Both the position numbers and the translations under genes were made by a program. From NCBI GenBank assembly GCA_030539495.1, contig JAUNRX010000016.1, positions 7,406-41,907 of the forward strand: DNA of 34,502 bases, read 5' to 3'. Shown here piece after piece: positions 15,098-22,121 of the stretch. The DNA is from a bacterium (GTDB lineage Bacteria > Bacillota > Clostridia > Lachnospirales > Lachnospiraceae). The first letter of the stretch is position 1. Every line of letters starts with the position of its first letter. Under the pieces are notes generated by a model, which saw only the letters and a program-made list of their open reading frames with translations, was not told the origin of the DNA and did no database searches.

Positions 15098-16084
15098 ATG
15101 AAAAATCAAAAAATGAAAAAGTTATCACTACTTGCAGTAATAATAATTGTAATCTCTGTAGCAAGTTATGGGCTTACTGCAATGTTAAACAACGATAAAA
15201 CGTCTGAAAAGGACGATACAATTACGATTGCTACAAGTTTTTATCCAATTTATATAGCTGCACTAAATGTAACGGCAGGAATGGAGAATGTTAAGGTAGA
15301 AAACCTTATGCAAAACCAACAAGGCTGTTTACATGATTATCAGTTAACAACGGAAAATATGCGTACCTTAGAGGGGGCAGATGCATTAATCATTAATGGT
15401 GCGGGAATGGAAGCATTTCTTGACGATATTAAGACAAATTATAAATCCTTGGATATTATTGATTCCAGTGAAGATATTAGTCTATTAACGATTACCGGTG
15501 AAGAACATGACCATGATCATGAAGAAGAAGCTGACCACGACCATGAAGAAGAACATGATCATGATCATGGCGACTACAATGCTCACCTTTGGTTAGACCC
15601 AGCACGTTATGAAAAACAAATTCAAAATATTGCAGATGGATTAGCAAAGTTAGATCCAGAGCATAGTGAAACTTATAAAAATAATGCCAAAGACTATATT
15701 ACAAAAGTAGCTGCATTAGAAGAAGAAATGAAAGCCGAAATAAAGGAATTTGACTATAATAATGTAATCATCTTCCACAATTCTATGGAATACTTATGCA
15801 AAGCATTAGGAATCAATGTTGCATATTCCTTAAATGTAGATGGCGATGCTTCGTTAAGTGCAGGAGATGTTGCGACTGTAATTGAAGAAGTGAAAGAAAA
15901 CGATGTGAAAGTATTATTCTCTGAAAAACAATATGAGGCATCTATTGCAGACCGTATTGCATCAGAAACTGGTGCAAAGGTATATGTATTTGACAGCCTT
16001 GTAACAGGAGAAAACGATAAAAATGCATATCTTGATGGAATGAGAAAGAATATGGAATTATTAAAGACTGCATTATATAAATAA
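15098..16084 (+). CDS. znuA: Zinc ABC transporter substrate-binding protein
   Basis: This 328-residue cluster A-I metal-binding protein has an N-terminal hydrophobic signal or anchor (about residues 8-28) with no lipobox cysteine. The fold begins at ITIATSFYPIYIAAL. Likely zinc ligands are the His in QQGCLHDYQLT, in YNAHLWLDP and in IIFHNSMEYL, plus an acidic residue in VYVFDSLV. Just before AHLWLDP lies a long His/Asp/Glu-rich loop (HDHDHEEE-type, about residues 136-161) characteristic of zinc-specific members. ATG 15098 has GGGAGAGGAAG upstream; GTG 15080 lies before that SD and is rejected. It heads znuA-znuC-znuB. Confidence 0.9.
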   Translation: MKNQKMKKLSLLAVIIIVISVASYGLTAMLNNDKTSEKDDTITIATSFYPIYIAALNVTAGMENVKVENLMQNQQGCLHDYQLTTENMRTLEGADALIINGAGMEAFLDDIKTNYKSLDIIDSSEDISLLTITGEEHDHDHEEEADHDHEEEHDHDHGDYNAHLWLDPARYEKQIQNIADGLAKLDPEHSETYKNNAKDYITKVAALEEEMKAEIKEFDYNNVIIFHNSMEYLCKALGINVAYSLNVDGDASLSAGDVATVIEEVKENDVKVLFSEKQYEASIADRIASETGAKVYVFDSLVTGENDKNAYLDGMRKNMELLKTALYK

Positions 16085-16107
16085 TAGAGTATAAAGGAGA
16101 AGGGCAT

Positions 16108-16929
16108 ATGAGCGAAGAGTTAAAGGCAGCAGAGCTTGCTTCTGAATTGGCAAAAGGTCATGAGAAGAAGAGAAAAGCTTGTGGGGCGCATTGTATCAAG
16201 GTAAATAATATCGGTGTCAAATATGGCGAAGATGTTATTTTGGAAAACGTAAATCTTCACATTCATTGTGGAAAGCTGACAGCTATTATCGGAAGAAACG
16301 GTGCTGGTAAGTCCACATTGATGAAAGCGATTTTAGGTGAAATTCCACATGAAGGCAGCGTAAAATTTACGTATAATCATAATCATGTTTGTGGAGCAAA
16401 TGAGAAGGAAACACCAAAGCTAAAGATTGGTTATGTGCCTCAGTCCTTGAATATTCCTAAGAATACGCCAACCAGCGTATATGATTTATTCGCAAGCTAT
16501 ATCAGCCGTCGTCCGGTATTCTTATTTAAGAGTAAGAAAGTATATAATGTAATCTTAGATCAGTTGAAATTTTTTGAAGCAGAGTCTTTGATTGATAAAG
16601 CAGTTTGCGATTTGTCAGGTGGAGAGCTTCAGCGTGTTCTATTATCGATTGCTACATTCCCAATTCCAAATCTATTATTGCTTGATGAACCGGTATCCGG
16701 TATCGATAAAAATGGTATGGACTTATTCTTTAAAAATATCATTGAATTAAAAGAGAATTATGATTTGGCGGCAATCCTTGTTTCCCATGATTTAGAGTAT
16801 GTTGCAAAATATGCAGATCATGTGGTGTTACTAGATAAGAAGATTATTAAAGAGGGTACGGCCGAAGAAGTCTTTGCCAGTGATGAGTTCAAAGAAGTCT
16901 TTGGCAATATATCATATTTAGGGAGATAG
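16108..16929 (+). CDS. znuC: Zinc ABC transporter ATP-binding protein
   Basis: This 273-residue ABC ATPase has Walker A GRNGAGKST (about 62-70), Q-loop YVPQSL, signature DLSGGELQRVL, Walker B LLLLDEPVSGID and H-loop VSHDL. It energises the ZnuB permease. A 30-residue N-terminal extension and loops around the ATPase core are rich in Cys and His: C25, H28, C29; H51, H53, C54; H81; H91, H93, C95. That is more than usual for this family and could bind metal. AAAGGAG precedes the ATG, and the gap to znuB is only 8 bp. Confidence 0.9.
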   Translation: MSEELKAAELASELAKGHEKKRKACGAHCIKVNNIGVKYGEDVILENVNLHIHCGKLTAIIGRNGAGKSTLMKAILGEIPHEGSVKFTYNHNHVCGANEKETPKLKIGYVPQSLNIPKNTPTSVYDLFASYISRRPVFLFKSKKVYNVILDQLKFFEAESLIDKAVCDLSGGELQRVLLSIATFPIPNLLLLDEPVSGIDKNGMDLFFKNIIELKENYDLAAILVSHDLEYVAKYADHVVLLDKKIIKEGTAEEVFASDEFKEVFGNISYLGR

Positions 16930-16937
16930 GTGAAATC

Positions 16938-17780
16938 ATGAGCGTTATTTATCATATATTAGAAACCGTGCTGCCATTTGAGTGGATGCAGTACGACTTT
17001 ATGAAGAATGCATTTATTGCAATTCTAATCATCACTCCGTTATTTGGAATCTTAGGTACCATGATCGTGAATAATCGAATGGCATTTTTCTCTGAAGCAT
17101 TAGGGCATAGTGCATTTACAGGAATTGCAGTGGGAGTCTTATTCGGACTAACAAACACGACGCTTTCCATGGTGATTTTTGCAATCGTATTTGCATTATT
17201 CTTAAATCGAATTAAGCGTTTAAATACAGTTTCTACCGATACGATTATATCTGTATTTGCATCCTTGGCGACTTCCATTGGTCTTGTAATCTTAAGTAAG
17301 GGCGGGAACTTCTCCAAATACTCCAATCTCTTAGTAGGAGATATTTTAAGTATTACAACGAAGGAAATCTTAATGCTGCTTGGCATTTTTGTAGTAACCA
17401 TCCTATTTTGGTTATTTGCATTTAATAAGCTTCATGCATTAAGCGTAAATCAGTCCTTAGCAAAGAGCCGTGGTATCAGAGTGGTATTGATTGATAATCT
17501 ATTTGTTGTATTAATCGCATTAATCGTTATGCTATCTATTAAATGGGTTGGTATCCTGATTATTAATGCGTTATTGATTTTACCGGCAGCAGCAAGCCGT
17601 AATATTTCTGATGATATGAGAGAATATCATCTATATTCTATTCTCATAGCTATATTTTCAGGGGTATTGGGATTGGTATTATCCTACTATAACAGTACGG
17701 CAACCGGCCCAACCATTGTAATTATTTCTTCTATTATTTTCTTTGCGACATTAATTTGTCGTCCAATCTTTAAGAAATAA
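16938..17780 (+). CDS. znuB: Zinc ABC transporter permease
   Basis: This 280-residue membrane protein of the ABC-3 family has about eight hydrophobic segments. Family features are FMKNAFIAILIITPLFGILGTMIV, FFSEALGHSAFTGIAVG in the first third and MLSIKWVGILIINALLILPAA later. It forms the channel for zinc delivered by ZnuA. It ends the operon; no clear terminator is seen in 17781-17840. Confidence 0.9.
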   Translation: MSVIYHILETVLPFEWMQYDFMKNAFIAILIITPLFGILGTMIVNNRMAFFSEALGHSAFTGIAVGVLFGLTNTTLSMVIFAIVFALFLNRIKRLNTVSTDTIISVFASLATSIGLVILSKGGNFSKYSNLLVGDILSITTKEILMLLGIFVVTILFWLFAFNKLHALSVNQSLAKSRGIRVVLIDNLFVVLIALIVMLSIKWVGILIINALLILPAAASRNISDDMREYHLYSILIAIFSGVLGLVLSYYNSTATGPTIVIISSIIFFATLICRPIFKK

Positions 17781-17841
17781 TTAAGAGTTTCTTATAAAAT
17801 ATAGAATAATTAGAGAAATACTGGTTTTTAATAGAGTCATT

Positions 17842-17850
17842 TGCTATAAT
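17842..17850 (+). promoter_or_regulatory. Extended -10 promoter of the AI-2E family gene
   Basis: TGC TATAAT is an extended -10 with perfect hexamer (17845-17850). The -35 region (17822-17827, TGGTTT) is weak, as is usual with extended -10 promoters. Confidence 0.65.
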
Positions 17851-17866
17851 GCATTTATGTTTTTAG

Positions 17867-17910
17867 AGCCGTTATATATTCCACGAAATTGGAGAGAATA
17901 TATAACGGCT
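17867..17910 (+). promoter_or_regulatory. 5' leader hairpin of the AI-2E family gene
   Basis: A perfect 14-bp stem, AGCCGTTATATATT (17867-17880) with 17897-17910, encloses a 16-nt loop. It would lie about 10 nt from the mRNA 5' end and 32 nt before the start codon. No T run follows, so it is not a terminator; an mRNA-stabilising or protein-binding hairpin is possible. Confidence 0.6.
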
Positions 17911-17942
17911 TGTTAAAAATACATAAGTTGAGAGGTAGTAGA

Positions 17943-19064
17943 ATGAGTAAAAGAACGTTATATGGGAAAATAGCAGTGAATTTGTTATTTGCTGTCCTTT
18001 TAATCATGGGATGTATCTTCTTAGTACCAAGATTAATCGGATTTTTCTTTCCATTTGTAATTGGATGGTTAATCGCATTGATTTGTAATCCACTTGTAAA
18101 ATTATTAGAAGATAAGTTGAAGTTCATGCGTAAGTTTAGTTCTGCAATTATCATAATTGCCGTATTGGCTGCAGTGGTACTTGTGATTTATCTAGTTGGT
18201 TATAAGTTAATCGAGCAAGGAGTTGCTTTTGTTAAGAACATCGATGTGATGTATGCGAATTTTGATCGTACACTTCAAAATACAGCGGACAGGCTAGGTG
18301 AGAGATATCAGCTGTTCCCGGAAAAGATTACAACTGGAATTCAGAACTTTTTACTTCATTTAGATGATTATGTAAAAGAGTTAATTACCAATACAAAGCT
18401 TCCAAGCCTTAGTGGCGCAGGAGATGTGGTGAAAGCAGTAGGAAATGGTTTCTTTATGTTTATCATAGCCTTATTGTCTTCCTATTTCTTTATTGCGGAC
18501 AAGGATATTATCGTGGAACGGTTTAAAGCGAGAATACCGAAATCAGCATTAAAGAACTATAATCTGATTACAAGTAATTTTAAACGTGCAATCGGTGGTT
18601 ATTTTAAGGCACAGTTTAAGATTATGTTAATTATAGTAGTAATCCTTTATGTTGGATTTTTATTTGTTCATGTGGATTATGCAATTCTATTGGCGTTTAT
18701 CATTGCCTTTTTAGATTTCCTTCCTGTGTTTGGGACAGGAACCGTAATCTGGCCTTGGGCAGTATTTGATGTAATCAATGGAAACTATATTCAGGCAGGT
18801 GTCTTATTATTGCTTTATGTAGTCTGCCAAGTGGTAAAACAATTGTTACAGCCAAAAATGGTTGGTGATAGTATAGGAATGAGTCCATTGACGACATTGT
18901 TTGTTTTATATATTGGATATAAGTTTGCAGGAATCGTAGGTATTATTGTTGCAATTCCAATTGGAATGATCTTAATCAGTCTTTATCGTGCAGGTGCATT
19001 TGATAGTTGGATTCGTGATATCCGGACTTTAGTAACAGATTTAAATGAATATCGTAAATATTAA
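17943..19064 (+). CDS. AI-2E family transporter
   Basis: This 373-residue membrane protein of the AI-2E (TqsA/YdiK/PerM) family has hydrophobic pairs near the N-terminus, a soluble middle region (about 85-155) and a C-terminal set of segments. These include the family hallmark FLDFLPVFGTGTVIWPWAV and the LQPKMVGDSIGMSPL motif. Members export small molecules or ions and are proposed Na+/H+ antiporters; the substrate is unknown here. ATG 17943 has AGAGGTAG upstream. A TTG 54 bp earlier would place the start inside the leader hairpin and is rejected. It is a single-gene unit. Confidence 0.87.
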   Translation: MSKRTLYGKIAVNLLFAVLLIMGCIFLVPRLIGFFFPFVIGWLIALICNPLVKLLEDKLKFMRKFSSAIIIIAVLAAVVLVIYLVGYKLIEQGVAFVKNIDVMYANFDRTLQNTADRLGERYQLFPEKITTGIQNFLLHLDDYVKELITNTKLPSLSGAGDVVKAVGNGFFMFIIALLSSYFFIADKDIIVERFKARIPKSALKNYNLITSNFKRAIGGYFKAQFKIMLIIVVILYVGFLFVHVDYAILLAFIIAFLDFLPVFGTGTVIWPWAVFDVINGNYIQAGVLLLLYVVCQVVKQLLQPKMVGDSIGMSPLTTLFVLYIGYKFAGIVGIIVAIPIGMILISLYRAGAFDSWIRDIRTLVTDLNEYRKY

Positions 19065-19067
19065 TAG

Positions 19068-19099
19068 AAAAAGAGACTACATTTTAGTGGTCTCTTTTT
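19068..19099 (+). terminator. Terminator after the AI-2E family gene
   Basis: AAAAAGAGACTAC pairs with GTGGTCTCTTTTT (one G-T wobble), ending in a T run that leads straight into the next hairpin. Confidence 0.85.
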
Positions 19100-19100
19100 A

Positions 19101-19294
19101 AATTAATAGGCAATCTCTCTCGAAATCTCCTATTAATTAAAAAACACCCTAAAAAGAAGGGCGTAGAATGCGCACTCAGCTGCAAAGAGTATGTAGTTAA
19201 TACGACCAGCTTCGGCACGAGCAAAGTGTCTTTGACTTGAAGCGCTTGAACCTCTCATGAATGAGGGGGAGCCTAAGAGTGTCGAAGACACTTT
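19101..19294 (+). repeat. Structured repeat element, copy D (diverged)
   Basis: H1 is AATTAATAGG (19101-19110) paired with 19129-19138. The linker block is degraded (AAAAAACACCC), followed by ATGCGCACTC. The outer stem is AGCTG (19178-19182)/CAGCT (19207-19211); the inner stem GTAGT-TAAT-ACGAC has one mismatch. TTCGGCACGAGCAAAGTGTC follows. H4 is a 14-bp stem with one G-T wobble (19223-19236 with 19281-19294). Stem sequences differ from copies A and C, but pairing is kept. Confidence 0.7.
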
Positions 19295-19340
19295 AGTCTG
19301 TATAGAATTGGGGGATCAAAAGGCTATTTGTTTGTGAACG

Positions 19341-19577
19341 TTTGGGCATATATCAAATTACTAGCTTCAAAATACCCAAAATCATAAGTAAAAAGTAAAG
19401 GAATAAGGCAGTTTTGGCATATACAAGAATTAGTAGTTGAAAATGCCCACGTAATTTGTCGAAGCCCGGGCATATAAAAGTGGAAAATTCTATATATGCC
19501 CAAAACCTCACAAATTCTTTTGAAATAGTCAGGAAATTGGGCAAAAACAGCGAACAAATTTTATATATGCCCAAAGA
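19341..19577. repeat. Cluster of four palindromic repeat units
   Basis: Four units of about 40 bp, each bounded by inverted TTGGGCA/TGCCCAA ends, lie at about 19341-19381, 19411-19450, 19465-19507 and 19533-19577. The third has a perfect GGGCATATA/TATATGCCC stem. Units one and two also align along their length. Open frames on the minus strand here simply follow the repeat. A sequence resembling the right end of copy D (ACACTTTGGTCTAAATATA) follows at about 19617-19637. Confidence 0.65.
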
Positions 19578-19802
19578 CCTGCGCCCCTAGTTGGACATGG
19601 CAAAGTATGCAAAGCACACTTTGGTCTAAATATAAAAGATTTTGAAGAATTTTTTGAATTAATTCTTGAAAATATGGAATACTAATAAAAAAAGTAGGAA
19701 GTTCAATTGTCTAGAAAGCGCCTATTTTAGCGGTTTTTAGGGGGGAAATGTAACGAATTGTAGATATTTTTTGAAAAAAATAAAAAAATATAAGAAAAAG
19801 TG
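19578..19802. other. Gene-free AT-rich stretch before the tRNA operon
   Basis: No coding signal. A small hairpin (CAAAGTATGCAAAGCACACTTTGG near 19602) and G-rich AGGGGGGAAATG at about 19739 are the only visible features. Confidence 0.5.
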
Positions 19803-19831
19803 TTGACATTTGTTTTTGTGTCGTATATAAT
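19803..19831 (+). promoter_or_regulatory. Consensus SigA promoter of the tRNA operon
   Basis: Perfect TTGACA (19803-19808), 17-bp spacer, perfect TATAAT (19826-19831). A short CTCGC/GCGAG hairpin follows at 19842-19856, before the first tRNA. Confidence 0.93.
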
Positions 19832-19866
19832 TACTAATGTACTCGCGAGTTGCGAGAAACATCCCA

Positions 19867-19939
19867 GGGATCATAGCTCAGCTGGGAGAGCACCTGCCTT
19901 ACAAGCAGGGGGTCACAGGTTCGAGCCCTGTTGGTCCCA
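19867..19939 (+). tRNA. tRNA-Val (UAC)
   Basis: Full cloverleaf: acceptor GGGATCA/TGGTCCC, D-arm GCTC/GAGC, anticodon stem CCTGC/GCAGG with loop CTTACAA (anticodon TAC), T-arm ACAGG-TTCGAGC-CCTGT. Discriminator A; no encoded CCA. Confidence 0.95.
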
Positions 19940-19978
19940 TTCAAGAGAAATCTTGACAATTTAATAATTTATTATTAT

Positions 19979-20052
19979 GGCGGAATAGCTCAGTTGGCTA
20001 GAGCACACGGTTCATACCCGTGGTGTCGCTGGTTCGAATCCAGTTTCCGCTA
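19979..20052 (+). tRNA. tRNA-Met (CAU), elongator type
   Basis: Acceptor GGCGGAA with TTCCGCT (G1-U72, as in Bacillus elongator tRNA-Met), D-stem GCTC/GAGC, anticodon stem CACGG/CCGTG with loop TTCATAC (anticodon CAT), T-arm GCTGG-TTCGAAT-CCAGT. The paired acceptor end argues against initiator tRNA. Discriminator A; no encoded CCA. Confidence 0.93.
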
Positions 20053-20058
20053 TTAACT

Positions 20059-20092
20059 AAAAGTCATTACAGTTTACTGTAGTGGCTTTTTT
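20059..20092 (+). terminator. Terminator of the tRNA operon
   Basis: AAAGTCATTACAGT pairs with ACTGTAGTGGCTTT (one wobble), followed by six T residues. Confidence 0.9.
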
Positions 20093-20222
20093 CGTTATAT
20101 ATAAATATGTATTTTATCATTGGTGTTCAAGATTTCTCATAAAGAAGAAAAAACTTGATAATACTGAAAAAATAAGAAATAATAGGACATAGGAATAACC
20201 AAGGAAAAGCGAGGTAGTGCAA

Positions 20223-20780
20223 ATGAGAGTTGGAATGGGCTATGATGTTCATAAATTAGTTGAAAATCGTGATTTAATTTTAGGTGGAGTAAAAATTCCA
20301 TATGAGAAAGGATTACTGGGCCATTCAGATGCAGATGTATTAGTACATGCCATCATGGATGCATTATTAGGTGCAGCAGCACTTGGCGATATCGGAAAAC
20401 ATTTCCCGGATACAGACGAACGTTTTAAAGGCGCAGACAGTATTGAATTATTAAAGCATGTAAAAGAATTATTGGATGATAATTTATTTATTATAGAGAA
20501 TATTGATGCAACGATCATTGCGCAACGCCCAAAGATGGCTCCACATATCCCTCAGATGATTGAGAATATTGCAGGGGCGCTTGGTCTTGAGCATAACCGC
20601 ATCAATGTAAAGGCAACGACGGAAGAAGGCCTTGGATTTACAGGAGAAGGCGCAGGAATCAGCTCACAGGCAATCTGTATGCTCAATACCATTACGAATT
20701 ATGCATATGATGATATTATGGCAGAGCAAACTGGATGTGGCGGCTGTAGTGGCTGTAGCGGATGCTCTAAGAAAAGCTAA
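20223..20780 (+). CDS. ispF: 2-C-methyl-D-erythritol 2,4-cyclodiphosphate synthase with Cys-rich tail
   Basis: This 185-residue protein is IspF of the MEP isoprenoid pathway; it makes the cyclic diphosphate with release of CMP. The N-terminal [10 protein letters not shown] (zinc ligands D8 and H10), [20 protein letters not shown] (third zinc His), [11 protein letters not shown] and [18 protein letters not shown] are all present. The family usually ends near residue 157-160. Here about 25 extra residues follow, ending in [14 protein letters not shown], four cysteines each two residues apart. ATG 20223 has GAGGTAG upstream; GTG 20217 adds two residues. The tail has no known role in IspF and could bind metal. 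The order ispF then cysE, cysS is conserved in Firmicutes, here with two genes inserted. Confidence 0.93.
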   Translation: MRVGMGYDVHKLVENRDLILGGVKIPYEKGLLGHSDADVLVHAIMDALLGAAALGDIGKHFPDTDERFKGADSIELLKHVKELLDDNLFIIENIDATIIAQRPKMAPHIPQMIENIAGALGLEHNRINVKATTEEGLGFTGEGAGISSQAICMLNTITNYAYDDIMAEQTGCGGCSGCSGCSKKS

Positions 20781-20804
20781 AAAGGAAGAGCAAAGGAATA
20801 AGAA

Positions 20805-22025
20805 ATGAAGTTACAAAAACAAATTAATCTTCAAAAAATAAATAATCAGACGGACGAGGAGCAAGTGCTTCAATGTTATAGCCTTTGGAAAGACTGTTTT
20901 GGCGATTCCAATGAGTATATGGAGTACTATTTTAAAAATAAGCTGAAGGATAATCAGGTGTATGTCATTGAGGAAGAGGAACAGGTAATTTCTATGCTGC
21001 ATCTAAATCCATTTCGTATGTCATTAAAGGGCAAGGAAAATGTATATCACTATATCGTTGGTGTAGCAACACAAGAGGAGAAACGTGGCAAGGGATGCAT
21101 GCGTAATGTCCTTACCAAGGCGCTTAGAGAGCAAAGGGAAGCAGGGGAAATCTTTACGTACCTTATGCCGGCAGCCAAAGAAATCTATCTTCCTTATGAT
21201 TTCCGCTATATATATACCCAGGATAGAGTGAGCGGCGTATTAAGCGAGGATGTAGCAACACAGACAGAACTAGAAGTTCGACCATATGCTGAACTTTCTA
21301 ATCAGGAAAAACAGGATGTCGTATCGTTTGCAATGGACCATTTAGAAGGAATATTTGAACTATATACAATTCGTGACCAGGCGTATTATGACCGACTTAG
21401 CTTAGAAATGCAGGCAGCAGGCGGAGACGTGGTAACAATCTATAAAGGCAATGCGTTAAAAGGAATCTCTAGCTTTATGTTGGAGAATGGGCATATGGAG
21501 ATTGTAGAGACAATTACAAGCCCTGAAGAGACAAAGCAGATGGTAAATGCCTTATTCTCCTATGTATTTAGCCAAGGAAAGGATCAATCCTTACAGGTAG
21601 CATGGCTTGAGACACATTTCTTAGATGTAAATGTACTTCAACAGTCTGTAAAAGACAGTGAATATAAGAAACAGCCAATTATTATGGCAAGAGTATTAGA
21701 TGTGAAACAGGCACTTTCTCTTCTTGAATTAAAGGAAGGTGAAACAGAGGCTGCCACAATAAAGCTTGCCGTAAGAGATGAATTACTTTCTGAAAATGAG
21801 AAGACGTACAAGATTATGGTTTCTGCAAATCAAACGGTAATTGAACAGACAGAAGAAGAGTATGAGGTCTGCATGGATATTGCAAGTCTGACTGAATTCT
21901 TCTTTGAAAGTGTACCGACAGATACATTATGCTTTGAAACTAAAGGACTTAACAGAGCAGAAGCAGTGGCTCGTTTAAATAAATTGTCTGGATGTCGAAG
22001 TAGTTATATTAATGAGATTGTATAA
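20805..22025 (+). CDS. Eis-like GNAT family N-acetyltransferase
   Basis: This 406-residue protein has an N-terminal GNAT domain with the acetyl-CoA loop in VGVATQEEKRGKGCMRNVL (about 85-103). A second half continues with RVSGVLSEDV, and the C-terminal part resembles the sterol-carrier-like domain of Eis proteins. Eis enzymes acetylate amines of aminoglycosides or peptides; the natural substrate here is unknown. It lies 24 bp after ispF with an AGGAAGAG-type SD, so it may be co-transcribed. Confidence 0.82.
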   Translation: MKLQKQINLQKINNQTDEEQVLQCYSLWKDCFGDSNEYMEYYFKNKLKDNQVYVIEEEEQVISMLHLNPFRMSLKGKENVYHYIVGVATQEEKRGKGCMRNVLTKALREQREAGEIFTYLMPAAKEIYLPYDFRYIYTQDRVSGVLSEDVATQTELEVRPYAELSNQEKQDVVSFAMDHLEGIFELYTIRDQAYYDRLSLEMQAAGGDVVTIYKGNALKGISSFMLENGHMEIVETITSPEETKQMVNALFSYVFSQGKDQSLQVAWLETHFLDVNVLQQSVKDSEYKKQPIIMARVLDVKQALSLLELKEGETEAATIKLAVRDELLSENEKTYKIMVSANQTVIEQTEEEYEVCMDIASLTEFFFESVPTDTLCFETKGLNRAEAVARLNKLSGCRSSYINEIV

Positions 22026-22034
22026 GAAAGACGA

Positions 22035-22063
22035 TTGTAATAATATGTAAAATATGCTATCAT
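22035..22063 (+). promoter_or_regulatory. Promoter of the GH5-like gene
   Basis: TTGTAA (22035-22040), 17-bp spacer ending in TGC, then TATCAT (22058-22063): an extended -10 promoter 59 bp before the ATG. Confidence 0.65.
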
Positions 22064-22121
22064 ACCATGTAAAATAGGTACTTGCGTTATGGAGTTATCT
22101 AGCAGAATCGGGGGATGAGCA

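Noticed and set aside
17889-17942. Upstream TTG start adding 18 residues to the AI-2E family protein
   Set aside because: It falls in the loop of the leader hairpin; ATG 17943 has a better SD.
19324-19574. Two overlapping minus-strand open frames of 77 and 73 codons
   Set aside because: They follow the palindromic repeat units, have no convincing SD, and overlap in different frames; the composition is repeat-driven.
19341-19577. CRISPR array
   Set aside because: Repeats are degenerate, palindromic and unevenly spaced (about 55-70 bp), with no constant repeat and no cas genes.
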